DNA of 64,000 bases, from contig NC_067203.1 in assembly GCF_026262505.1 (NCBI RefSeq), positions 8,370,001 to 8,434,000 on the forward strand, given 5' to 3'. The notes beneath the pieces were generated by a model that was not told where the DNA came from, made no database searches, and saw only the letters and a program-made list of their open reading frames with translations. Position numbers and translations under genes: made by a program. Below, one piece after another: positions 25,845 to 35,033 of this stretch; position 1 is the first letter of the stretch, and each line of letters opens with the position of its first letter. The DNA comes from Trichomonas vaginalis G3. Taxonomy: Eukaryota; Parabasalia; Trichomonadida; Trichomonadidae.

Positions 25845-28681
25845 ATGACTTTGGAAGAAATCCTTGGTGAAAAGAAGTTTTATAAGAAGAGAAGCGGTCA
25901 GTTCTGGAAGTATCTTTGCACATTACCTATAAATCTTGAACGCTACCAAATCTTCAATGAACTGAACAAAAGAACTTCAGCACTTATGACAGAAGACAAT
26001 TGTTTCGTTTATGCTTGCATTCAGGCTGGAGTAAATGAAGAAACTATTGACCACATGAGAGAAGTCATTCGTGTTAGAGACTTTCCTCAAAGTAAAGTAC
26101 AAGAAATTTCTGACGCAACAGGTATAGCATTTAATGTTACCATTGGTTATTTCGACAACTCCAAAGATAACAGAATAATTCACTACATACCAAAAGAATG
26201 TGAAACTGCTCGAACTATTGACTTACTTCTTGTTGAAGACCACTACATGCTAAATGAAAGATTACCAATGACAACATATTTCATTCGCAACTATATAGAA
26301 ATTCTCAAAGCTTGTGGTGGAATGAACATTGAGAAACAGATGAAGATTTATACAAAGAGAGAGAACAAATATGTTGTTCGTAATGATAGAACTACACCTC
26401 TATGGGATGTTATGAAAACATTGTGGGAGTGTAAATATTTCGAACCTATTTCTTATGGAGAACTTTTCACATATACGACTGACTTATATAAACAGAACCT
26501 TGCACCATTTAAAGATTTGACATATGCTCCAAAGTACTGTGTACAACTGAAGAAGAAAGCCGAGTCAAAAGAAGTAAATAAAAATAAGTGCAAGTTCATT
26601 CCTGAGCACGTTTTCTTTGCTGACTTTGAGTGCAGTACCGATGGCTTTCATAAAGCTTTTAACATATGTTACGACAGTGAAGATGGTTCAGTGAGTGAAA
26701 GCATTTGGGGTCAGAACTGTGCAACAGAATTTTTGGAACGACTTCCTGACAAGAGTTTAATATATTTCCATAACCTCAGTTATGATATAAACTTCATCTT
26801 AAGACACATGACAGAAGTGAAAGGAACTCCCATCATTAAAGGTTCACGAACAATGCAAATAACTGGCTTATATAAAGGAAGGGCAATTATTATAAAAGAC
26901 TCTTACAGTGTTATAAATAAGAAGCTTAAACTATTTCCTGCTATGTTTAACTTACAAACAGGACCGAAAGAAGTATTTCCATACAACTACTACAGCAGTG
27001 TTTTGTTAGCAAATGACAACAGAACTGGTGTCATTTCTGAAGCATGTAAGTTTATCCGGGATGCAGATACATTCATGAAAAACATAGATTCCATCAAAGG
27101 TTGCAGAATAGATGAGAACCACTTCGACTTAGAAAAGTATAGCACATTTTATTGCAAACAAGATGTAAGAATTTTAAGAGAAGGTTTTGTTAAGTTCCGC
27201 AATGACATATTGAAAGAATTTGATTTAAACGTTTATGACTACGTTAGTATTTGTTCAATTGCTAACAAATTATTTGAGAACAGAGTGTACTTCCCGAATG
27301 GAAATTTATATGACCTCTCAAATAAACCAAGAGAATTTATTTCACGCTGTATTCAAGGTGGAAGATGTATGCTGTCAGATAACATGAAACAAAAGAGCGA
27401 AAAGAAACTCATTGCTGACTTCGACGCTGTTTCATTATATCCATCAGCTATAGCAAGACTTTATACTTTAGAAGGTATTCCAAAGGTTATGAAGAAAGAA
27501 ATGTTAAGCACAGAGTATCTCATGAGACATTTATTCGATGACGACCAAAAGGAACCCATTGTGAAAAGTTTATATGTCTGGCTTCTTTGTTCTCATTAAG
27601 ATAACAGAGATTGGAATACATAGACACTTTCCTTTAATAGTTTGTGACCCTGAACTAAATCCAGAACTTAACGTTCCCAGAAGTTCAAACACTTGCTGTT
27701 TAATGTATGTTGACCATATAACATTACAAGACCTCATAAAATATCAAGGTGTCAAATGTGAAGTGTTGCAAGGATACTATTACGATGGAAACAGAGATAT
27801 TAGAATAAGAGATGAAGTAAAGAAGTTGTTTGAGTTAAGGTTAAAGTATAAGAAAGAAGGAAATCCTTTGCAAGAAAATATAAAGCTCATTCTGAACAGT
27901 ATTTATGGCAAAACTATTCTATCTCCTATTGAGTCAAAAATAAACCATAGTAAATGACAAAGATGCTATAAGATATGCCATCAGAAACTACAACCATATA
28001 GTGAAGTTCGAAGGTTTGGATGGTTCAGATAAAACTATTTTCAAGCTAACGAAAAGCATTTGCAGACACTTTAACTTCTGTCCACTTGGTGTTAACATTC
28101 TGTCTATGTCGAAGAGAATAATGTGTGAAGTATTCTGTACTGCAGAAGATATGGGACTTCAAATATTTTACCAGGACTGTGATAGCATGCATATTTTCAA
28201 TGAAGACATACCAAAGCTCGCAGCAGAGTTTAAGAAGAGATACGGTAGAGAACTTATTGGTAAAACATTAGGTCAATTTCATTCTGACTTCGCAGAAATA
28301 ACACCTGGAAAACAAAGTTTAGCATACAAGTCAATATTTTGTGGAAAGAAGACCTACATAGACTTACTCACTAACGATTTAAATGAAGTTGCATTTCATG
28401 CACGTTGTAAAGGTGTCAAACAAGACGTCCTTGCTTTAACAGCAAATGAAATGTTTCCTGAAGCTATACAATGCTATTACAATGAAGATAAGAACATTCA
28501 CATACCTGTTGGAACATATGACAAAGACTCTGAGTTCAGTTTAATGAAACTTTACAAAGCACTTTATGACGGTCAAGAGATTGGATTTGACTTATGTAAG
28601 TCATGTCAACCTTGCTTTGAAGCGAAGTTTAACTTCTCAATAACGACTAAAACAAGCTTTATTCGTAAGTTGAAGTTCTGA
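25845..28681 (+). pseudogene. Maverick protein-primed family B DNA polymerase, frameshifted
   Basis: The element's replicative polymerase. In order: a cysteine motif EDNCFVYACIQAG near the N-terminus (OTU-protease-like by eye); exonuclease motifs FFADFECST, FHNLSYDINFILRHM and YCKQDVRIL; polymerase motif A DFDAVSLYPSAIA; motif B KLILNSIYGKT; and motif C FYQDCDSMHIF. Frame breaks lie near 27560-27590 and at 27945-27950 (one extra A before CCATAGTAAATGAC). The second copy (62549-64000) is intact at both places, so the breaks are recent or are sequence errors. About 945 aa when the frames are considered together. Confidence 0.85.
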
Positions 28682-28727
28682 GGTCATTTATTTTTGTCAG
28701 CAATGAGGTCATTCGTGATAAAAATAA

Positions 28728-28752
28728 GCCGCTAGCGGCAAGGGCGAAGCCC
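28728..28752. repeat. Double mini-hairpin behind POLB
   Basis: GCCGC-TA-GCGGC (28728-28739) and GGGC-GAA-GCCC (28742-28752) lie between the polymerase stop and the convergent gene. The second contains GCGAAGC, a sequence known to form an exceptionally stable DNA mini-hairpin. The other Maverick keeps the second hairpin at about 62456-62466 and has lost part of the first. Confidence 0.75.
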
Positions 28753-28762
28753 ATGTGGTCAT

Positions 28763-29612
28763 TTACAATACTGCGATGGTAGAGTTTAAGAGTTGTGCTT
28801 CAATGTAGAGACAGTCCTTATGGTCTGGAGGTAAGAACACTGGGCAGTTATGGTCATGAGTGGAGAACATGTCTATCCAAAACTCACGATTGAAGCCAGT
28901 TAATTTATAGTATTTAGGGTTAGGAAGTGGTGAATTTCTTGTATGACCAATGAACTCATTTTCAACTCCCTTACTTAAGTTTGAATATAATATAGCTTGC
29001 TTTCTATCCCAAATGCCTGGTTAATTTGAAAATTCATTTTTCCTCGGAAGCATTGCATCATAATTGAAAACATTCTTGAAATCATCACTTGGTTCAGAGA
29101 TTTGAAATCTTATACGTAATGGATTTTCTTTCTTTTAGCGACTTCATTGAATGGTGAAATATAACAAACTGACAGTCATGAGTTCCATCTTCATTTTCAT
29201 TAAATTCATAATGAAAGTCTATAAGTTGTGGCTGACTACCTTCTTCTTTCAGTTGTGCAAGAAACTCACGTAAAGGCTGTAAAGTTTGTACTTCAATGTT
29301 GAACTTTTTCTCGAACATTTCATTAAATGAAATCATACATTGTTGCAATGTTGTATCGTCTTTAAAGTATTTGTATATGTGAATGTTTTGGGCGCTTAAA
29401 GACTGTTCGTCATTTTCTATCTCGACTTGAAGTATAAAGTCAACCTTTCTGAAAGCACGTGTTATATACATAGATGTTATGCCAATGTACTTCTCTTCAT
29501 TTATGTTCACAATCCAGTCTGTTGGAAACTTAAACGTTACTCTGTTCCCCTTTATTTTGACGTCAGGGTTTTCACTACTGAACGCAACAGATAAAGGTAT
29601 TTGTCTATACAT
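28763..29612 (-). pseudogene. Penton-like minor capsid family protein, paralogue 3, frameshifted
   Basis: The intact N-terminal part (29094-29612) has VTFKFPTDWIVNINEEKYIG. It continues in other frames to 28763 with segments equal to those of the second Maverick (NVFNYDAMLPRKNEF, IWDRKQAILYSNLSKGVENE, GFNREFWIDMFSTHDHNCPV). Frame breaks lie near 29105, 29025 and 28780. The overall plan matches the genes at 7593 and 12721. Confidence 0.55.
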
Positions 29613-29636
29613 TTAATTCGGATAAAAATAAACCAT

Positions 29637-29889
29637 TTACTCTTTCTTTGCTTCAGCTTCTTTAGCTTTTGCTTCAGCTTCTTCTCTAGCTTTTTCGCCA
29701 GCAAATCTTTTGTCTTCCAGCAGCTAATGCAGCAAGTTGTTTTTCACTAAGTTTTCTCTTTGGTCTCTCTGGCTTTTGTTCTTGTTTTTGTTCCTTCAGT
29801 TCGGATAAAATTTGCTCACGAATTTCTTTCTTCAATGCTTCAACATCTATGACCCCTTGGGTCTTGTCCGTAGGGCTTGTCTGAGTCAT
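29637..29889 (-). pseudogene. Lys/Ala-rich small protein, frameshifted
   Basis: The start at 29889 reads MTQTSPTDKTQGVIDVEALK. A basic region follows (PERPKRKLSEKQLAALAAGR), and after a shift near 29700 an Ala/Lys/Glu helical tail. The other Maverick (61306-61566) has the tail in frame. A DNA-binding core-like role is possible from composition only. A double mini-hairpin lies within its first codons (29851-29876). Confidence 0.55.
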
Positions 29890-29934
29890 TTGACTGCAGA
29901 TAAAAAACAAAATTAAAACTTTAACCGATGTAAA

Positions 29935-30373
29935 ATGAGCTTGTCAAAATCAGAGCGAGAGTCTATTATATTAAATGACGCAAGAGGAATACAACATCCT
30001 TTCTATTACGTAAGTCAGAGTAAAGATGGTAAAATATACGTAAGAAAAAGAAAGGTTCCATTAGCGAATGCAGAAAGCGACAACATTAAGGTGTATGGCA
30101 AGGGTGAAGTCCACGAAGCCCATATAAAACCTTCTGTTCAAACTGAAAAGTCAATAGAACCAGAAGAAAAGAAGCCAGATGTACTTTCAATAACGAACCA
30201 AGAGCTTATTGCAAAGTTCGTGAATTTCATTGAAAAACAAACCGAGTCAAAGAACCCTGACCCGCCAGTGAAAGAAGTTGAGACAAAAGAGAATGTACAG
30301 TCATTGCATTGAAAATGTCAAGAAACAACTTCCACCACGAATGCCAAGAAGAAGAGTGAGAATAATGAAGTAA
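29935..30373 (+). pseudogene. Basic-tailed protein with DGK/RKxKxPL-type domain
   Basis: The start SKSERESIILNDARGIQHPF, then YYVSQSKDGKIYVRKRKVPL, is the motif shared with the genes at 9253 and 32514. The frame from 29935 stops at 30312, but a shift near 30305 gives the tail IENVKKQLPPRMPRRRVRIM ending at 30373. The other Maverick (60826-61260) reads into the same tail. The Arg-rich end suits a DNA-binding virion core protein; this is inference. Confidence 0.5.
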
Positions 30374-30401
30374 ATAGATATTTTTATCTGAAGTAAATAC
30401 A

Positions 30402-31976
30402 TGCAGAACGAACAGCTAACGAATTTACTCCAGCAGAGCATATTCATCAGATTCGCTCATATTTCGATATCATAGACAATGCAGTTCAAATTGGTGACAC
30501 TAATAGAAAATATTCTGACGCAAAGATTCCATCACAACCTGGAACTGCTAAAGATAACACATGGGTAACATTCAATCTCTCACCTCCTGGTGAAAATATG
30601 TTGGACCTTTACAATACATTCATTACGTATAAAATGGAAGGTCAATTTATTGTAGATAAAGAAATTGGTTCAGGTTCCAATAAAACAAACCCACCAGGAT
30701 TTTGGATTGGTTTCGATGACGCTTTCTATGCAGTTGCTGGATATCAAATCCTTGCAAATGGTCGTATCGTATATTCTCAAGACAACGCAAGAGAAGAAGC
30801 ATATATAACTTCAAACTCACAAACTACCGAACAAATAAAGAAAGTAGATGTTTTCTCAAAGACTCGACATGAAGATGTATGGAGTCATTCGGGAACGTGC
30901 AGAACAGGACAAATTGTTAGTGGTCCAATTACAGCAGGAAAATCATTTGATTTTTAAGCTTCGTTTAAGAATTCCTGTTAGAAGATTCCTTCCATTAGAA
31001 GCTATTCGATTTATCCAGCTTTTGCAGGAAACATTCAGCTTAAAGTAAAGTTCAGTAGCGACGCCTTACAATGCACATCTATATCTGTAAATGATATCAT
31101 TGCTTTCTATCCAACTCTTAAAGTTGCATTTGCTTCAGATTCAAATCCACCGACAAATAAATTTGTTCCATGGAATGAACCATTCACTATGATAACGAAG
31201 GCAGTAGAAGCTAGTGGAACAGTTACTATTACAACTGTAACCCAGCAACTATTTCGAACAAAGATGGATTTTAATGAATGTTTCATTCATCCAAAGTCAT
31301 TCTCTTTAGACCCTAACATTTATACAGAACTTGTAGAACATTATACAAACGAGGCTTTATGTTTTCCTGTTAAAGTTATGGATTGGATTCCTATGGACGG
31401 TTCATTCTCAAAGAATACAGATAGTTCAAGTGCAACATTTACAGCAGCTTATACGCCTATTAATGTTAAAAGTATTTGGGCACTATTTAGAAAGAAAGAC
31501 AACTATTATGTTAATTTTGAGAACCCTAAGTTTAAATATCTTCAGCTTTCCATGGGAGCTTATGGAAATATGCCTGCAGAACCTGAAAAATCATATGGAC
31601 CTGTATTTTATGAAATGGTTGCGAACGCTTGCAATACAAACAATGATATGATAGGATTTAATGAAGATGTTATGAGGTCATTGGTGGATGATGGTAGTGT
31701 GGAACATAAAATGGGATAGCTATGACAACACACATTTCTTATGTGGTTTTCCAACAGAAGTGGACTTTTGCTTCCAGCAAGGTCAAAACATCTACTGCTC
31801 CAATAACATACAAATTGTCTGTTAAAGGACCTATTGAACTAGCAACTGAAAATGTACCAAAGCCACTTATTGGATTTATGAGGGATTGTTGCTTTGCCAT
31901 TCAGGTGCGTGCTAATGGCATCCCCATAATAAGATTAGATGACTATAACTTAGCTACGGACGACAGTGAGGAATAA
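30402..31976 (+). pseudogene. Maverick major capsid protein (double jelly-roll type), frameshifted
   Basis: Fragments in three frames line up into one protein of about 525 aa. It starts MQNEQL, then PPGENMLDLYNTFITYKMEG, FWIGFDDAFYAVAGYQILAN, the linker FSKTRHEDVWSHSG, RLRIPVRRFLPLEAI, SLDPNIYTELVEHY and FMRDCCFAIQVRANG. Breaks lie near 30417 (one A missing), 30950 (extra T), 31010 and 31715. The second Maverick copy (59231-60797) is broken at other places. Length, position and content fit the T. vaginalis Maverick capsid protein, the shell of the proposed virion. Confidence 0.7.
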
Positions 31977-32005
31977 AGGATGAACGTTTATTTTAAAGCT
32001 TATAA

Positions 32006-32465
32006 ATGAGTTCTTCATCAAGCTCTCGTGATCCTTCACCATCTATGAAACAAACTTTACCAAACGATTATGGAGCACCTATTGAATATTTCTTACGAGC
32101 TGCACAATGGCAAAGAGCAGTCTCACCAAGGTTAGGTGTTCCACCAGCTCCTGTCAAAAATAGCATTTGGTCAAGTCCTTATATAAAGATATGGTCTCCC
32201 ACTAGGTTTGCTAGCTACAGCAGGAGCAGTTATGATGTTGAAAAGAAATAAAGCAAATGTTGTAAATAATACTGAAGTAGCTGAAGTTAAACAAACTCCA
32301 ACACCTTCGCCAAAACCAACACCTTCACAAGCAAAACCTTCAATGACTCCTGAACCTATGGAAGTACAAACTCCTGTTCAAAAGTCAACTCCTAAACCGA
32401 CTCCAACATTTAAACCAGAACCTACTCCTCAAATAAATCGTAAAACTCCTGCGTTTCCTTACTGA
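32006..32465 (+). pseudogene. Membrane protein with Pro/Thr-rich tail, one frameshift
   Basis: The N-terminal part SSSSSSRDPSPSMKQTLPND is followed by IWSSPYIK. After a one-base shift near 32188 come a transmembrane helix (GLPLGLLATAGAVMMLKR) and a tail of PTPSPKPTPS-like repeats ending TPAFPY. The other Maverick has the join in frame. A virion membrane or vertex-anchored protein is conceivable; no family recognised. Confidence 0.55.
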
Positions 32466-32513
32466 AAAAATAACGTTATTTTTATTTAATATTAAAATTT
32501 TTATTTGATTGAA

Positions 32514-32751
32514 ATGACAAATAAAGTCACTGAAGCAATGAAACAAAAGTTTTTGGTAGAATACATTAAATCAGGAACTATTCCAGAAGGTTTTTACATT
32601 CATACTATGAAGGATGGTAGAGTTCAGTTTAGAAAAGATAAAGCAACCATTAGATAAAGAAGGAATTTTGAGAAAGATTAAACTTCATGAGGACAACATT
32701 GCTGAACTTAAGAAGAAGTTAGAAGAGTTGGAGAAAGGAAGAGAGTTATAA
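32514..32751 (+). pseudogene. Small protein of the DGK/RKxKxPL family, one frameshift
   Basis: It starts MTNKVTEAMKQKFLVEYIKS, then FYIHTMKDGRVQFRK. One extra A in AGAAAAGATAAAG shifts it off the frame IKQPLDKEGILRKIKLHEDN, which runs on to a charged helical tail at 32751. The second Maverick (58508-58714) keeps this region in frame. Confidence 0.55.
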
Positions 32752-32767
32752 AGCAATGAATTCAACA

Positions 32768-32814
32768 GGGTGAAAAAACAGGTGAAAAAAGAGGTGAGAT
32801 TTCACCACTTCACC
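32768..32814. promoter_or_regulatory. GGTGAA-dialect operator-like repeat at the dialect-swap locus
   Basis: GGGTGAAAAAAC, AGGTGAAAAAAG, then AGGTGAGATTTCACC and ACTTCACC. The same place in the second Maverick (58415-58459) has identical flanks but carries the GGGTAGAA dialect. Confidence 0.75.
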
Positions 32815-32915
32815 TAAATTTATTTTTGTGCTATGTTTTCATACGTGTGAGGGTGGTGATATCATTAATTTTTAAGTTTATTTTTTATTTTATTTTTTAT
32901 TTTATTTTTATATAA

Positions 32916-33242
32916 ATGACGAAAACTATTGAGATAACAAACTACAACGGTCATGAGTTCAAGAATTTGTTCTTCGTTCCTCGTGAAAATACATTCTATC
33001 AGATACGAGGGAGAAAGGGTAAAGTTAGTTTGAGCGTTTACGACAACAAACATAATGGGAGATATATAAAAGCAATAGATACAAACGGTAAGCGTGTTTC
33101 ATTAGCTTTGTCAAAACTTACTAACATTTATTTTGACAGTGATTTTGACTCTGACGATTGGAGTGACAGCAGCGATACTGAAGAATATGAACTATTGTGT
33201 GAAGCACAGCAATGGGAAGCGCTGCAATACTTTTGTAAATGA
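32916..33242 (+). CDS. Small acidic protein related to the HNH C-terminal domain
   Basis: An intact 108-aa protein, the last gene before the element's end. ENTFYQIRGRKGKVSLSVYD and AIDTNGKRVSLALSKLTNIY resemble the end of the HNH endonuclease (RDTDGKRVHIFLNKFKKLYG). Acidic residues then follow (DSDFDSDDWSDSSDTEEYE). The domain may bind DNA; the second Maverick has a close copy at 58018-58338. Confidence 0.6.
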   Translation: MTKTIEITNYNGHEFKNLFFVPRENTFYQIRGRKGKVSLSVYDNKHNGRYIKAIDTNGKRVSLALSKLTNIYFDSDFDSDDWSDSSDTEEYELLCEAQQWEALQYFCK

Positions 33243-33469
33243 GAACATTAGTGGGAACGTTAGTGAGAACGTTTATTTTTTCATTAGTGAAGTCGTTAGC
33301 GAAAATGTTAGTGAGGTGAAGTGGTTGGCGGCTTTGTAAATATTTAAGGTTAAGTTAGTGTTGTCGTTTGTGTTGTAAAATATACGTTAGTGGTTTTGTA
33401 AAGTGTCAAACCGTTATCTTGGGTAAGGTGGAACGCAGTGCCGCCGTACCCAAGATAGGGATACTAACT
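33243..33469. repeat. Maverick right terminus with hairpin
   Basis: About 33340-33403 matches the opposite end of the second Maverick (57900-57995, inverted). TATCTTGGGTA (33415-33425) and TACCCAAGATA (33447-33457) form an 11-bp stem around an inner GGTGG/CCGCC stem and the loop containing CGCAGTGCC. ATACTAACT (33461-33469) follows and is shared with the second element. Ending in CT agrees with Maverick termini (AG...CT). The first part (33243-33340) has short repeats of GTTAGTGAGAACG type. Confidence 0.7.
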
Positions 33470-34310
33470 GCAAAAACAATTAATTAATTCTTGTGTTTCA
33501 CAATATAAAGGAGGAATTTCAAAAACTTATTTATTGATTAAAGGGTTTCAAAATATTGCTCAAAATCCCGATTGTGAGAAAGAAAAAGAAGAAATTGCAA
33601 AAGAATTTGAAAATATAGAAGATTTGACAAAAGATCAAATTTTTGACAATTTACAAAAAATAAAGCATCATCAAGTGGAAAAATTTATGATGGAATCAGG
33701 TTTATCTTCAAAAAGAGATTACAAACCAGCAGATCCACCTACCAAATATCGTGCCATATCAAAGAATTTGATATGGCACTGCGATATTCATTACCTTCAC
33801 GGTAATGTTTCTTTTCCATTTTTTGCCATATTGGATGATATGACACGTAAAGTTCTCAAAACTAAATTATTGAAAAACAAGTCTTCCAACTCAACAGCGA
33901 AGGTTTTAAGAAAACTTTTAGAGGAGTTTATTCCTTACTGCATCTGGACCGACAACGGCGGTGAAAACCGCGGTGAATTCGGCCAGGTTATGCAGGAAAA
34001 CGGAATAGTTTGGAAGCACACCTTGCCGTATATGCCAAGACAGAACGGCAAGGTGGAGCGCCTGTGGCCAAGCTTAGAAAAGTTTTTGCCAGACGAGTTG
34101 GATGATATTCAACAAATCAAGGACTCAGTTCAGCAGTTCATTGAAAAATACAACAATACACCACATTTATCTCTCGATATTAATCCAAAAACGAATAGTA
34201 ATTACACTCCTAACGAATTATTCGAAGTTTCAAAATTTGGGTACGAGCCAGAAATGCAAAAATGGGAGTTATATATCAACGACGAATGGGTCTTAGCAAA
34301 ATTTGAATAA
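33470..34310 (+). pseudogene. DDE (rve-type) transposase truncated by the Maverick
   Basis: The frame is open from the Maverick terminus to 34310 with no ATG near its left end, so the 5' part is missing. The core has NLIWHCDIHYLHG (Asp 1), IPYCIWTDNGGENRGEF (Asp 2) and NGKVERLWPSLEKFLP (Glu), then YTPNELFEVSKFGYEPE. It is related to, but clearly different from, the transposase at 36390. The Maverick seems to have inserted in this gene. Confidence 0.7.
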
Positions 34311-35033
34311 TTACATCATTTTAAATGACTACTAAACAATTTTATTTATGATCAAATTTTATATATTTTTTTGGATCAAATCCATTTTAATAGAATTTAT
34401 ATACTATTCATCTATTAGTAAACACTACCGTATATTATTTTTTAAGCTATCTTATTTTTTGAAATTTTATTCAAATCTTTGGTCGCAAGAAGAATTGCAT
34501 GATAAATAAAAGCATTTAATCAAAGTCAATTTTATTTTTCATATTCAAATGGACTGAGTGTTAACATTTAACATTTTTTGCTAATTGTCGTCAAAAATTA
34601 GGCGTAAAGCAAAAATTGATATTTCATATGGTTTTATGATAGATAAGCATTATTTCCCACTCATTATATCGTAAATTTTGAGGTTTATCCTTCGCTTTTA
34701 AGATCATTGAATTTGATTTTTATATAAAATAGTTATATATTAGAAAATAGTTATATATTAGAAAATAATATGAGTTTATGTGATATTATTTTTCAGAAGA
34801 TTTCATTCTATATGCCTATGAAAAGTACTCTCAAAACTAACTTTTTCCTAATTATAATTAAATCTAGAATAGTGTATTATGCTTAGTATTATTTCATTTT
34901 TCTCATTCAATTTAGAATTTACAAATGTCAAAAAATTGAGAGCTGTCACTTTTGATGAATTTCTGTTTAGTACATATATTACTTAGGACATTAAGGAAAA
35001 ATTCCCAAACCAACTAAGGTTGGGTTGAAAAAT
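34311..35033. repeat. AT-rich spacer with 289-bp direct repeat, left copy
   Basis: No gene is seen. 34681-34969 recurs at 38440-38710 beyond the transposon with only a few differences. The left copy has two tandem AGTTATATATTAGAAAAT units and the right copy has one, which accounts for the 18-bp length difference. Confidence 0.75.
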
